Counted from the first letter of the stretch, positions 1 to 8,565 are shown. The stretch is DNA of 64,000 nt from Polaribacter sargassicola (GCF_021991835.1 NZ_JAHDAU010000002.1:1-64000); one strand, 5' to 3'. The notes: generated by a model not told the origin, from the letters alone. A program made the numbers and translations.

Positions 1-125
1 TTAATGAAATTGACATAAAACAGCTTCAAAATATTCAACAAAAATTAAACAACAGACCAAGAAAAATTATTGGATATAAAACACCTAAAGAAATGATGGA
101 CTTAGAACTAAAATTTGTAGCTTAG
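1..125 (+). CDS. IS30-family transposase, C-terminal fragment (5' end outside window)
   Basis: Frame 3 reads 40 codons to a TAG at 123-125. It contains LNNRPRKIIGYKTPKEMM, which matches the conserved C-terminal end of IS30-family DDE transposases (LNNRPRKxLGxxTP). The catalytic core is upstream of the window, so whether the enzyme is intact is unknown. The family assignment rests on this short but characteristic motif. Confidence 0.7.
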   Translation, partial: NEIDIKQLQNIQQKLNNRPRKIIGYKTPKEMMDLELKFVA

Positions 126-175
126 TAACATCAAAAAAACAATACGGTTTGTTGCGTTACAACATTGAATCCAAG
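1..175 (+). mobile_element. Right end of an IS30-family insertion sequence, truncated by the window edge
   Basis: The first 125 bases encode the last 40 residues of an IS30-type transposase. The roughly 25 bases around 149-175, after the transposase stop, are the right place for the terminal inverted repeat of such an element. The left end lies outside the window, so the inverted-repeat pair and the target duplication cannot be checked here. The boundary at about 175 is an estimate. The neighbouring minus-strand helicase gene has its stop codon inside this presumed repeat. Confidence 0.5.
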
Positions 176-1572
176 CCTATTAAATATAGTTTTTCTTGAG
201 CTCTTGTAATTGCTGTATACAACCATCTAAAATAAGCTTTAGAAACTCCTTCTGGCAAATATGGTTGTTCTATAAAAACAGTTTTCCATTGTCCTCCTTG
301 AGATTTATGGCAGGTTATTGCATAAGAAAACTTAACCTGTAAAGCATTAAAGTAAATATTCTTTTTAATTGCTAAAAACTGCTTATATTTTGATTTTTCA
401 TGCGCGTAATCTTCTTTTATAGCTTGGTATAGTCTATTAGAATCTTCATAAGTTAAAGACGGACTTTCACTTGACAGCGTATCTAACAGCAAAACGGTTT
501 CAAAAGGCTGCATTTCTGGATAATCAATCATTCTTAACTCTACTTCTGCAAACTTAAAGCCATACAACTCTTTGATCGAAAATATTTTTAAAACCTCACA
601 AATATCTCCGTTTGCTATAAAACCCGCCGAAGAAGATTCTGCCAACCAAAAATAATTATTTTTTACAACCATTACATAATCACCTGCAGAGATTATGTTC
701 TCTTGCCCACGAATATGCATTCTAATTTGCTCGTTATATTGGTTTGCTCTTTTATTAGACCTTACCACAAAAGCAGTATCTTCTACACCAGAATTATCAT
801 AAGCAGAAACAATAGCATCTTCTATATCGTAACCATCTTCTAACCTTATTATATCTAAAAAATCTATGTTAAACTTAAAGTTTGTAGTGTCATTTTGTAT
901 TAAAAATCTTAATGAAGTAGCATTCGCCAAAATACCAGAGTCTTTATGTTGCCTCATTACTTCATCTAACTCTATTTCTGTAACATTTTTTAAAAAATCG
1001 TATTGTAAAGTTGATGGATCTAAAGCAGGACTAACATCTATTTTTACAGGTGGTAATTGTGCTGTGTCTCCAATAAAAATTAATTTACATTGATGCCCAG
1101 AATAAACATAAGAAATTAAATCATCTAACAAAGATTGAGAATCTAATAATTTTTGATTTTGCCTACCATCCGGAATCATAGATGCTTCATCTATAATAAA
1201 AATGGTGTTTTTATGTTTATTAGGCTGAATAACAAAATCTACAGAACCGTTTGCTTGTTTTTTAGGAAAATAAATCTTTTTATGAATTGTAAAAGCGGGT
1301 CTTTTAGAATAAACAGATATAACTTTTGCTGCCCTACCTGTTGGCGCTAATAATATTGCTTTTTTTTCTGCAGAAGGCAAACTATTAACAAAAGCACTAA
1401 TAATAGTTGTTTTTCCGGTACCTGCATATCCTTTTAACAAAAACAAACCATCTTTATCTTCACTAAAAACAAAGTCACTCAAAAGCTTTAACAGCTTATT
1501 TTGCTTTAACGTAGGTGAATATTGAAAATTTTTGAGTAAAACAGAGTAAAATTCAGTAGCTTTTTTTAACAT
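157..1572 (-). CDS. RecD/PIF1-like superfamily 1B ATP-dependent DNA helicase
   Basis: A 5'-3' DNA helicase of the RecD2/PIF1-like type common in Bacteroidota, probably acting in DNA repair or replication. With the start chosen here, Walker A (GYAGTGKTT) is at residues 48-56 and Walker B (IIDEASM) at 126-132. A GDTAQLPPV motif follows near 160. The UvrD-C-like end has CHKSQG and YTAITRAQEKLYL. The frame is open for 18 further codons upstream, but a -7 box TATCTTTG at 1589-1596 falls inside that extension, so I take the ATG at 1572 (471 aa). The last residues (GLDSML) are encoded by what looks like the end of the adjacent IS30 element, so the natural C-terminus may have been replaced. The family call is firm; the exact role is inferred. 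Confidence 0.88.
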   Translation of the reverse strand: MLKKATEFYSVLLKNFQYSPTLKQNKLLKLLSDFVFSEDKDGLFLLKGYAGTGKTTIISAFVNSLPSAEKKAILLAPTGRAAKVISVYSKRPAFTIHKKIYFPKKQANGSVDFVIQPNKHKNTIFIIDEASMIPDGRQNQKLLDSQSLLDDLISYVYSGHQCKLIFIGDTAQLPPVKIDVSPALDPSTLQYDFLKNVTEIELDEVMRQHKDSGILANATSLRFLIQNDTTNFKFNIDFLDIIRLEDGYDIEDAIVSAYDNSGVEDTAFVVRSNKRANQYNEQIRMHIRGQENIISAGDYVMVVKNNYFWLAESSSAGFIANGDICEVLKIFSIKELYGFKFAEVELRMIDYPEMQPFETVLLLDTLSSESPSLTYEDSNRLYQAIKEDYAHEKSKYKQFLAIKKNIYFNALQVKFSYAITCHKSQGGQWKTVFIEQPYLPEGVSKAYFRWLYTAITRAQEKLYLIGLDSML

Positions 1573-1588
1573 ATAAAAATTAATGCAA

Positions 1589-1596
1589 CAAAGATA
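1589..1596 (-). promoter_or_regulatory. -7 promoter element for the helicase gene
   Basis: On the minus strand this reads TATCTTTG, an exact match to the Bacteroidota -7 consensus TAnnTTTG. It lies 16 bases before the ATG at 1572. No clear TTG at -33 was seen. The box decides the start codon, because the longer open frame would include it. Confidence 0.5.
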
Positions 1597-1639
1597 CATT
1601 GATTTGCAAATAAAAGTTTTTATCATTAAAAAAAATTTG

Positions 1640-1647
1640 TAGATTTG
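1640..1647 (+). promoter_or_regulatory. -7 promoter element for the 1678 gene cluster
   Basis: TAGATTTG, an exact TAnnTTTG match, lies 30 bases upstream of the ATG at 1678. It is divergent from the helicase promoter, whose -7 box is about 45 bases away. The -33 element is not obvious. Confidence 0.45.
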
Positions 1648-1677
1648 CTTACGACTATTAAAAAAACATAAATTAAA

Positions 1678-2412
1678 ATGGGATTACTCGGAATGATTTT
1701 GGCAGCGGTTATCGTTGCAGTGCTATTGGCTATTGTTATAGTTAAATATTTACCATTAAAATTAAGATGGATAGCATCTTTATTGCTTTTGGTTGTAACA
1801 GTATTTTTAGTTTATAAAATTTACTATGGTATTATGGAGCCAATTATCTTTAACAAAAATAAAGTTGTTAAGTACGAAAAAGTAGTAAACAATTTAAAAA
1901 TAATTAGAGATGCAGAGGTAAAATATTTTGAAGTAACAGGAAAATATACTAAAGACAAAGCTGGTTTAATTAAATTTATTGATACAGCAAAATTAGCGTT
2001 AACAGAAACTAAAACTATTGTTGAAAAAGAAGACAGAGGTGGTGGTATTATTGTTGATGTAGAAAAAAGACAAATAGACACTATAGGTTATGAACCTGTA
2101 TCTAAATACTTTGAAGGTAAAAACTACAAAGATATGTTTAAAGTACCTGGTTTAAACGGAAAAGAGTTTGAAGTAGAAGTTGGAACAGTGCAAAAAGTAC
2201 CAGGAATGGTAGTACCAACTTTTTATGTGTATGCAGAGAAAAAAGATGTTTTAAAAGGTATGGATGAATCTCTTTTAAAACAAGAATTAGAAGCAATTGC
2301 AACAGATCAAATTAAAGGAGAATACATTTCTGTAGGATCTTTAGATGAAGTTACAACTAGTGGTAACTGGCCTCCTACTTATGATAAAAAAGACGGTGAT
2401 AGTAAAGAATAA
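1678..2412 (+). CDS. Unknown membrane protein with two N-terminal transmembrane segments
   Basis: 244 residues of unknown function. Two hydrophobic helices (about residues 3-23 and 30-48) are joined by a short basic loop (KYLPLKLRW), followed by a soluble region rich in Lys and Glu. The soluble part resembles the ends of small Flavobacteriaceae proteins found upstream of DUF3822 and rsmD, but I recognise no catalytic motif. The C-terminus is acidic and hydrophilic. The gene overlaps the next one, so the two are almost certainly co-transcribed with rsmD. Confidence 0.8.
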   Translation: MGLLGMILAAVIVAVLLAIVIVKYLPLKLRWIASLLLLVVTVFLVYKIYYGIMEPIIFNKNKVVKYEKVVNNLKIIRDAEVKYFEVTGKYTKDKAGLIKFIDTAKLALTETKTIVEKEDRGGGIIVDVEKRQIDTIGYEPVSKYFEGKNYKDMFKVPGLNGKEFEVEVGTVQKVPGMVVPTFYVYAEKKDVLKGMDESLLKQELEAIATDQIKGEYISVGSLDEVTTSGNWPPTYDKKDGDSKE

Positions 2413-3220
2413 CAGTAACAATTCTATCAGTAACACAAAAGATACAAAGTTATCCATCCAATTTAATTTGGATGGATTTTCTTTTTGTATTACAGATTTT
2501 GTTACTAAAGAAACAGTATATTTTTCGGAATACTTGTTTGAAGAAACACAAATAACACCCGAAAAACTAGCTTTAAAAGTTGATGAAATTTTTAAAACAG
2601 ATTTATATTTACAAAAAGATTTTTCTTCTATATTAGTTATTCATCAAAATAATTTATCTACACTAGTGCCTAATGAGTATTTTATTGAAGATAAACTGTC
2701 TGAATACCTTAATTTTAATGTAAAAACTTTAGCCACAGACTATATTACTTTTGATAATTTAGACTTTATTAATGCTAAAAACATTTTTATACCATACATA
2801 AACATCAATAACTATCTGTTTCAAAATTTTGGAGAGTTTGAATACAAACATCATACTTCTGTGCTCATCGAAAATTTAATTAACAGCTACCAATTAGCAG
2901 AAAAAGCATTATTTGTTAATGTTTCTAAATCTACTTTTGATATTATTGTATTAGATCAGAAAAAATTAATCTTTTCTAACACGTTTTCTTTTCTAACAAA
3001 AGAAGATTTTATTTACTATATCTTATTTACATTTGAGCAATTAAATTTAAATGTAGAAGAAATACCACTATACTTTACAGGTGATATAGAAAAAGAATCA
3101 GAAATTTATAAAATAACATATCAATATATTAGAAATGTTTCTTTTTTAGAGAGTAAGAACACTATCTTTAATCAATTAAATGCATCTAAGCATTCTAACT
3201 TTATACTATTAGGCTCATGA
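2381..3220 (+). CDS. DUF3822 family protein
   Basis: A protein of about 280 residues of the DUF3822 family, which is confined to Bacteroidota and usually sits directly upstream of rsmD. The family is thought to have an actin/hexokinase-like fold, but its function is unknown. The N-terminal LSIQFNLDGFSFCI and the alternating strand pattern fit the family. The frame is open back to an ATG at 2345. I prefer the ATG at 2381, which gives a 32-base overlap with the upstream gene instead of 68. The stop codon overlaps the rsmD start in ATGA, indicating translational coupling. Confidence 0.75.
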   Translation: MIKKTVIVKNNSNNSISNTKDTKLSIQFNLDGFSFCITDFVTKETVYFSEYLFEETQITPEKLALKVDEIFKTDLYLQKDFSSILVIHQNNLSTLVPNEYFIEDKLSEYLNFNVKTLATDYITFDNLDFINAKNIFIPYININNYLFQNFGEFEYKHHTSVLIENLINSYQLAEKALFVNVSKSTFDIIVLDQKKLIFSNTFSFLTKEDFIYYILFTFEQLNLNVEEIPLYFTGDIEKESEIYKITYQYIRNVSFLESKNTIFNQLNASKHSNFILLGS

Positions 3221-3753
3221 GAATAATTTCTGGAAAACACAAAAGTAGACGCTTAACTGCGCCTAAAAACTTACCTGTACGTCCTACAACAGACATGGCC
3301 AAAGAATCTTTATTTAATATTTTAAATAATACTTATTTTTTTGATAGTATTTCTGTTATGGATCTTTTTGCAGGCACAGGTAATATAAGTTATGAATTTG
3401 CCTCTAGAGGCACAAAAACAATTTATGCTATTGATGCTCATTTTGGATGTATAAAATACATTAACACTACTTCTAAAGAGTTAGATTTACCTATACATAC
3501 TTTTAAAAGTGATGTTTATAAGTTTTTAGAAAAAACATCTTTACAAACAGATATTATCTTTGCAGACCCTCCTTATGGGTTTAATGAAGATGAGTTTTTT
3601 AAAATAGTAGATTTAGTATTTGACAACAACCTTTTACTAGAAGAAGGTATTTTAATTGTAGAACATTCTAAACACACAGACTTATCTAAACATGAAAAGC
3701 ATAGTTATGATAAACGTTATGGTGGTAATGTTTTTAGCTTTTTTGAAAATTAA
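3217..3753 (+). CDS. rsmD: 16S rRNA (guanine(966)-N(2))-methyltransferase RsmD
   Basis: Methylates N2 of G966 in 16S rRNA of the small ribosomal subunit, using S-adenosylmethionine. The N-terminus MRIISGKHKSRRL and RPTTDMAKESLFNIL are typical of the family. The SAM-binding loop is DLFAGTG at residues 49-55 and the catalytic motif is DPPYG at 117-121. The length of 178 residues is normal. The gene overlaps DUF3822 by 4 bases (ATGA) and ends about 90 bases before the convergent tsaC gene. Confidence 0.95.
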   Translation: MRIISGKHKSRRLTAPKNLPVRPTTDMAKESLFNILNNTYFFDSISVMDLFAGTGNISYEFASRGTKTIYAIDAHFGCIKYINTTSKELDLPIHTFKSDVYKFLEKTSLQTDIIFADPPYGFNEDEFFKIVDLVFDNNLLLEEGILIVEHSKHTDLSKHEKHSYDKRYGGNVFSFFEN

Positions 3754-3804
3754 AATCTGTAGAAGACTAAAAAAAACGGAGTAGAAAAACATTTAATATT
3801 TATC

Positions 3805-3822
3805 ACCTTAGTTCTCTAAGGT
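3805..3822. terminator. Weak hairpin between convergent rsmD and tsaC
   Basis: ACCTTAG and CTAAGGT form a 7-bp stem with a 4-base loop. It sits between two convergent genes but has no U-tract on either strand, so its role as a terminator is doubtful. Confidence 0.25.
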
Positions 3823-3846
3823 AATGTCAAAGATAAAGTAACAATT

Positions 3847-4467
3847 TTAAAGTATATCTAAACTTCCTTTTCCTTCTCTAACTATTTCTGGTTCACCAAA
3901 TGTTAAGTCGATTACTGTAGAAGCATAATTATCTCCGTAACCTCCATCAACTACAATATCTACTAAGTTTTTCCACTTTTCAAAAATCAATTCTGGATCT
4001 GTTGTATATTCTAAAACATCATCATCATCTCTTATTGATGTAGAAACAATCGGATTTCCTAAAGCTGCTACTAGTGTTCTAGCAATATTATTATCTGGTA
4101 TTCTAATACCAACTGTTTTACGTTTTTTAAATGCTTTTGGCAAATTATTACTGCCTGGTAAAATAAACGTATAAGGACCAGGCAAAGCTCTTTTTAAAAG
4201 CTTAAAAGTAGGCGAATCTATTTGCTTAACATAGTCAGATAGATGACTTAAATCATTACAGACAAAAGAAAAATTAGCCTTATCAAGCTTAATTCCTTTT
4301 ATTTTGGCAATTTTTTCTAGAGCTTTTGTATTTGTAATATCACACCCTAAACCATAAACAGTATCTGTAGGATAAATGATTAACCCACCGTTTTTTAAAA
4401 CTTTTACAACCTTATCAATTTCTTTTTGATTTGGGTTTTCATTATATATTTTAATGAATTCTGCCAT
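3847..4467 (-). CDS. tsaC: L-threonylcarbamoyladenylate synthase (TsaC/Sua5/YrdC family)
   Basis: Makes threonylcarbamoyl-AMP from threonine, bicarbonate and ATP, the first step of the t6A37 modification of tRNAs that read ANN codons. The YrdC fold is shown by GGLIIYPTDTVYGLGCD near the N-terminus, KIKG, the proline/glycine-rich PGPYTFILPGS and KTVGIRIPD. There is no C-terminal Sua5 extension, so it is the short form (206 aa). The ATG at 4467 is preferred over an in-frame TTG at 4482. The partner gene tsaD is in the same window at 48961. Confidence 0.93.
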   Translation of the reverse strand: MAEFIKIYNENPNQKEIDKVVKVLKNGGLIIYPTDTVYGLGCDITNTKALEKIAKIKGIKLDKANFSFVCNDLSHLSDYVKQIDSPTFKLLKRALPGPYTFILPGSNNLPKAFKKRKTVGIRIPDNNIARTLVAALGNPIVSTSIRDDDDVLEYTTDPELIFEKWKNLVDIVVDGGYGDNYASTVIDLTFGEPEIVREGKGSLDIL

Positions 4468-4482
4468 ACTATAAATGTACAA

Positions 4483-4514
4483 AAACTCAACTTGAAGTAT
4501 ATCAAGTTGAGTTT
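4483..4514 (-). terminator. Rho-independent terminator of the two-component operon
   Basis: A perfect 13-bp inverted repeat (arms 4483-4495 and 4502-4514, core AACTCAACTTGA) encloses a 6-base loop. On the minus strand the stem runs into a short T-tract, just after the response regulator stop at 4538. It lies directly in front of the tsaC start, so it may insulate tsaC from the upstream operon. Confidence 0.7.
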
Positions 4515-4537
4515 ATTTTTTAGGGAAGATTATTAAA

Positions 4538-5239
4538 TTAAGATTTATCTACCATTCTAAATCCTTCTCCGTGGATATTTAAAATCTCTACAGTTTCATC
4601 TTCTTTTAAGTATTTACGTAGTTTAGCGATATAAACATCCATACTTCTAGATGTAAAGTAATTATCATCTCTCCAAATCTTAGTTAATGCTAACTCTCTT
4701 GGCATTAAATCATTTTTATGAATTGCTAACATTCTTAGCAATTTACTTTCTTTTGGTGATAATTTAATAACATCGCCATCTTTACCCTTAGATAATTGAC
4801 GTAATTTAGAATTGAAGAAAAAGCCTCCAATAGTAAACTCAAATTGCTCAGATTCTGTAGAAATATCTGTTTCTTTACGTTGTAAGATTGCTTTAATTTT
4901 ATGCAATAATACTTCAGAATCAAAAGGTTTGTTTAAATAATCATCTGCACCAACTGCATAACCTTTTAAAACATCTTCTTTTAATGTTTTTGCCGTTAAG
5001 AAGATAATTGGTACTTCTCTATTTGTTACTCTAATATCTTGCGCTAAAGAAAAACCATCTTTACGCGGCATCATTACATCTAAAATACACAAATCATATT
5101 CGCTATTTTTAAACATAATTAAACCTTCTATACCATCTTTAGCATGTGTAACGTTATAATCGTTTAACGCTAAATAATCTTTTAAGACTGTTCCAAAATT
5201 TGGATCGTCTTCAACTAATAAAATCTTTTTACTTCCCAT
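4538..5239 (-). CDS. OmpR-family response regulator, RprY-like
   Basis: A cytoplasmic response regulator and transcription factor. The receiver domain spans residues 1-120, with the acidic pocket at ED-D (10-11), the phospho-acceptor Asp54 in LDVMMP, Thr82 and Lys104 in NKPF. A winged-helix DNA-binding domain of the OmpR type follows (about 130-230), with LSPKESKLLRML and SRSMDVYIAKLRKYL. It starts 9 bases after the sensor kinase gene, so the pair is one operon. It resembles RprY of Bacteroides, whose regulon differs between species, so I give no symbol or target. Confidence 0.9.
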   Translation of the reverse strand: MGSKKILLVEDDPNFGTVLKDYLALNDYNVTHAKDGIEGLIMFKNSEYDLCILDVMMPRKDGFSLAQDIRVTNREVPIIFLTAKTLKEDVLKGYAVGADDYLNKPFDSEVLLHKIKAILQRKETDISTESEQFEFTIGGFFFNSKLRQLSKGKDGDVIKLSPKESKLLRMLAIHKNDLMPRELALTKIWRDDNYFTSRSMDVYIAKLRKYLKEDETVEILNIHGEGFRMVDKS

Positions 5240-5248
5240 TGTTATATT

Positions 5249-6817
5249 TTAAATTAAAGGTAATTTTACTGTAAATATGCTTCCTTTTCCTTTTTCACTT
5301 TCTACAAAAACCGTTCCGTGATGTTTATCTATAATCTCTTTTACATAAGCTAAACCAAGACCATGGCCTTTTACATCATGTATGTTTCCTTTTTGTTCTC
5401 TATAAAATTTTTCAAAAATTTGCTTTTGTACGGCTTTGGTCATTCCAATTCCCTCATCTTTTATCTTAAAAACAAAATATTTATTTGTAACCTCTGTATA
5501 CACATCAATTTTTGGTTGCCCTTCAGAATATTTTAAACCATTTTCTAACATATTAACAATAACATTTGTTAAATGAAATTGGTTTCCTGGAATTTCTGCA
5601 GTTAAGGCTTCAAAATGAGTATTTAAGGTTCCTTTTCTATCTGATATTAATAAACTTACGTGAGATATTGCATCATCTATTATGTCGTGCATATCAATAG
5701 TTTCCTTACTAATTTCTATTTGGTTTTTTTCTAATCTAGAAATTCTTAATACATTTTCTACTTGAGAATGCATTCTTTTATTTTCATCTCTTATCATTTG
5801 CACATAACGCAAAACCTTATCACCATCACTAATAATCTTAGGATTCTTAATAGAATCTAATGCTAGATTAATTGTTGCAATTGGTGTTTTAAATTCATGT
5901 GTCATATTATTGATAAAATCTGTCTTTATTTCTGATATTTTCTTTTGCCTAATTAATTGGTATAAAGAGCTAGAAAAAGCAATAATAATAATGAATATAA
6001 AAAGTAAAGACAACAATAAAATACCAGAAATGCCAGAAAGGATATGCTCATTCTTTGTTGGAAATGTTACATACAATTCATATTCAACATCTCCGTCTGA
6101 ATTAAAAAAAAGCGGATAAACAATACTTTCTTTTTTATTAACTGTGTAATATCCAGATTTTAATTTTGTTGCTAATCCATCTTTACTATAAACGCCATAT
6201 TTAAAATCTAAATCTACATTTTTCTTAACCAGTTCTTCTTTTATAATTGAATTTAATGACCTGTTACTTATTCTTTGATGAATTGGTTTTCTATTAGCTA
6301 CATCTTTAAAAAACTCTTTAAATTGACTTTTTTCTACATTTGATAGTCTTTTTGTAAAAGAAAACCTACTTTCATCTATTGTTGTAAAAATATTATCGAC
6401 TCCTTTTATTAGACGAGATTGAAAATAATCTTTCTTACCAGAAACTCTTTTAAAAATGATAGTATCATTATCTAAAAATTCTGGAGACAATTTAAAATTC
6501 TCCTCTAAAATTGTAGCTCCGTAAGAAAATCTTTCTTGTGTTGTGGTATCTATTTGTTGAAAAAAATAGTTTTTAATCTGTGCATCATCAGCAATCCCTT
6601 TTTGCTCAATAATTCCTTCTATCTGTTTCTCAAACTCTTCCTCTTCTTTTGTATTAATTCTTTCAGAAACACTAACTAAAGATTTCTGCACATCATTCTT
6701 AAATTGTTCTTGCTTACTTGCCAATGCATTATTAATCCAATACACTTGTACAGCAATAATCCCTATTAAGGAGATGCTCATTAAAGCTACTATAAGAAGA
6801 AACATTTTCTTACCCAT
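5249..6817 (-). CDS. Sensor histidine kinase, RprX-like, membrane bound
   Basis: The sensor partner of the response regulator that follows it. TM helix 1 is at residues 5-25 and TM2 at about 262-285, enclosing a periplasmic sensor region of about 235 residues that I cannot assign to a named domain. The HisKA domain carries the phospho-acceptor His307 in MTHEFKTP. The ATPase domain has the N box near 417-427 (NVIVNMLENGLKYS), G1 DEGIGM at 454-459 and G2 GHGLGLA at 484-490. No HAMP domain is evident. The start at MGKK fits homologues. A -7 box ends only 4 bases before the ATG, suggesting a leaderless or nearly leaderless mRNA. Confidence 0.92.
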   Translation of the reverse strand: MGKKMFLLIVALMSISLIGIIAVQVYWINNALASKQEQFKNDVQKSLVSVSERINTKEEEEFEKQIEGIIEQKGIADDAQIKNYFFQQIDTTTQERFSYGATILEENFKLSPEFLDNDTIIFKRVSGKKDYFQSRLIKGVDNIFTTIDESRFSFTKRLSNVEKSQFKEFFKDVANRKPIHQRISNRSLNSIIKEELVKKNVDLDFKYGVYSKDGLATKLKSGYYTVNKKESIVYPLFFNSDGDVEYELYVTFPTKNEHILSGISGILLLSLLFIFIIIIAFSSSLYQLIRQKKISEIKTDFINNMTHEFKTPIATINLALDSIKNPKIISDGDKVLRYVQMIRDENKRMHSQVENVLRISRLEKNQIEISKETIDMHDIIDDAISHVSLLISDRKGTLNTHFEALTAEIPGNQFHLTNVIVNMLENGLKYSEGQPKIDVYTEVTNKYFVFKIKDEGIGMTKAVQKQIFEKFYREQKGNIHDVKGHGLGLAYVKEIIDKHHGTVFVESEKGKGSIFTVKLPLI

Positions 6818-6821
6818 GGTT

Positions 6822-6829
6822 CAAAGTTA
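6822..6829 (-). promoter_or_regulatory. -7 promoter element immediately before the histidine kinase ATG
   Basis: The minus strand reads TAACTTTG, an exact TAnnTTTG match, with only 4 bases between it and the start codon at 6817. If it is used, transcription would begin at or within a few bases of the ATG. A clear -33 element is not seen. Confidence 0.45.
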
Positions 6830-6920
6830 CGGCTTTCAAAAATTGGAATTATTTTTTTTAACCTAAATTAACAATATAAAGATAAATTTGTGACTTTTTT
6901 AACAAAAAAACTAACTTTAA

Positions 6921-7517
6921 TTAAAAACAGCTTCTTTTTTTTGTTAAAATATTATGGATGATAAAAACCTGACTATCAATATCTTTATCATTAAAGTTAT
7001 TAATAATGTAGTTTGATTGTAATAGTTTTTTATCTTCTAACCATTGGTTGTTTATTCTGTTTTCTACCTCTTTTTTAAGACTTCCATCTCTTAACATTGT
7101 ACGTTCTATTCTAATGTTTTTTGGAGCAAAAACAGAAATAACAATATCACATTTTAGATTGCTCTTACTTTCAAAAAGAATGGCATTTTCATACAAGATA
7201 TAATCTTTATTAACATGTAATTCTACAAAGTCTTTAAAATGTTTTCTTACAACCGGATGTACTATTGAATTTAAAGCATTTAACTTTTCTTTATCTTTAA
7301 AAACAATGGATGCAATAAATTTTCTGTTTAATTGATTATCCAGATAAGACGTTTCACCAAATAAATTAATTAGTTTAGATTTTATCTCTAAAGAGGTATT
7401 CATTAATTTTTTAGCTTCATCATCTGCACAATAAATAGCCACATTTTTAAACTTAGAAAAAATGTTTGCTACCGTTGTTTTTCCACTCCCGATTCCGCCT
7501 GTTAAACCAACTACCAT
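6921..7517 (-). CDS. coaE: Dephospho-CoA kinase
   Basis: Phosphorylates the 3'-OH of the ribose of dephospho-CoA, the last step of coenzyme A synthesis. The P-loop GLTGGIGSGKTT is at residues 4-15 and the CADDEAKKL substrate motif follows near 30. FESKSNLKCD fits the lid region. The length of 198 residues is typical. Its start directly abuts the stop of the YbbR-like gene with no spacer, so it is translated from the same message. Confidence 0.95.
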   Translation of the reverse strand: MVVGLTGGIGSGKTTVANIFSKFKNVAIYCADDEAKKLMNTSLEIKSKLINLFGETSYLDNQLNRKFIASIVFKDKEKLNALNSIVHPVVRKHFKDFVELHVNKDYILYENAILFESKSNLKCDIVISVFAPKNIRIERTMLRDGSLKKEVENRINNQWLEDKKLLQSNYIINNFNDKDIDSQVFIIHNILTKKRSCF

Positions 7518-8456
7518 TTATTTATGAATTAAGAAATCTATTTTATTAGGTATCACCTTAAAACTTTTAATTAAGTTAGATTTAAGTTCTACTTTTGGTA
7601 GTAAATAATTTAGATTGTTTTCTTTTGCTAAATTGTAATCGCAAAAAACTTTAAAAAAACTTTCATCAATTTTATCAAAATTAGAAAGCCCAACTACATA
7701 AACAATTTCTACTTTTTTATTTAGAGTAGTTAACTCTATTCCTTTAGGTAAATTTGTAATTTCTATAGGCACTTCTATAGTACCTTCTGTAAATTTTTCT
7801 ACTTTTCCGCTAAGTGTTGCTGTATTAGAACTTGTTTTAATTTTATCTGAATTGCCAGGTATTACAATATTTAATTTTTTAGAAAAATCTGCTTTAACAT
7901 TCTCTAATTTTAAAAACTCTAATTTAATATTGTTTATTTTATTTATTTGGTCTTCTGGTCCAGAAATTACAATACTATCTGGAGTTACTTTTAATTTTTC
8001 TGAGTTTTCGTATCCTACCTGATATTTAATATTTAAATCGGGTAACAAAGCCACTTTTTTAGAAGCTAAACTTGCTAAATTTAAATAAATTGTATCTTGT
8101 ATAACCTCTTCTAAATCTACACCTGAGTGAAGTTGATTTTTTATATTACTAAGTTGATCTTTTGTTAGAAAATAGTATTTATTTGTTTTTTTTCTATTAA
8201 GAACATTACCTTTTAAAGTAATATTTTGGTCTCTAAGTCTAGATCTTAATATATTATAACCAGACGCATTTACTAATAAATCTATTTTTTTTGTTGTTTT
8301 ATCTTGCAGTAATTTATCTTGTGGTATGTTACTAAATTTTATAGGAAATGTTAAAGTAACCGAATAATCTTTAGAAAGAGTAATTAGAAGCCACATTAAT
8401 GTTGATGCTACTAAAAAACCTATAAAGCTTTTTGATATTTTCTTTGTCTTTCTCAA
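7518..8456 (-). CDS. YbbR-like domain protein (CdaR family), membrane anchored
   Basis: 312 residues with one N-terminal transmembrane helix (about 9-27, FIGFLVASTLMWLLITLS) followed by extracytoplasmic YbbR-like beta repeats. In Firmicutes such a protein (CdaR) regulates a diadenylate cyclase. In Flavobacteriaceae it commonly sits next to coaE and its role there is not established. The start codon is TTG at 8456, since the next ATG would remove the TM helix. The TAATTTTG overlapping this TTG resembles a -7 box but would lie too late to be useful. It follows a hairpin that separates it from yajC. Confidence 0.85.
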   Translation of the reverse strand: MRKTKKISKSFIGFLVASTLMWLLITLSKDYSVTLTFPIKFSNIPQDKLLQDKTTKKIDLLVNASGYNILRSRLRDQNITLKGNVLNRKKTNKYYFLTKDQLSNIKNQLHSGVDLEEVIQDTIYLNLASLASKKVALLPDLNIKYQVGYENSEKLKVTPDSIVISGPEDQINKINNIKLEFLKLENVKADFSKKLNIVIPGNSDKIKTSSNTATLSGKVEKFTEGTIEVPIEITNLPKGIELTTLNKKVEIVYVVGLSNFDKIDESFFKVFCDYNLAKENNLNYLLPKVELKSNLIKSFKVIPNKIDFLIHK

Positions 8457-8507
8457 AATTACTATTAATTTTTAATGCAATCTACACAAAAAGGATGTAA
8501 ACAAAAA

Positions 8508-8542
8508 AAGCGAGCAGTATCAAAAAAAAGATAATGCTCACT
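8508..8542 (-). terminator. Hairpin terminator after yajC
   Basis: GAGCAGTATC at 8512-8521 pairs with GATAATGCTC at 8530-8539 with one mismatch, and outer AAG/CTT bases extend the stem. On the minus strand the stem runs into a seven-T tract (8503-8509). The loop is also A-rich on the plus strand. It sits between yajC and ybbR, so it should end or attenuate the nusB-DUF1573-yajC message. Confidence 0.65.
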
Positions 8543-8565
8543 TCTTATACTTTAATATAATATTT

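Noticed and set aside
866..1350. Two plus-strand open frames of 75 and 65 codons opposite the helicase
   Set aside because: They are antisense to conserved helicase motifs and show no family resemblance.
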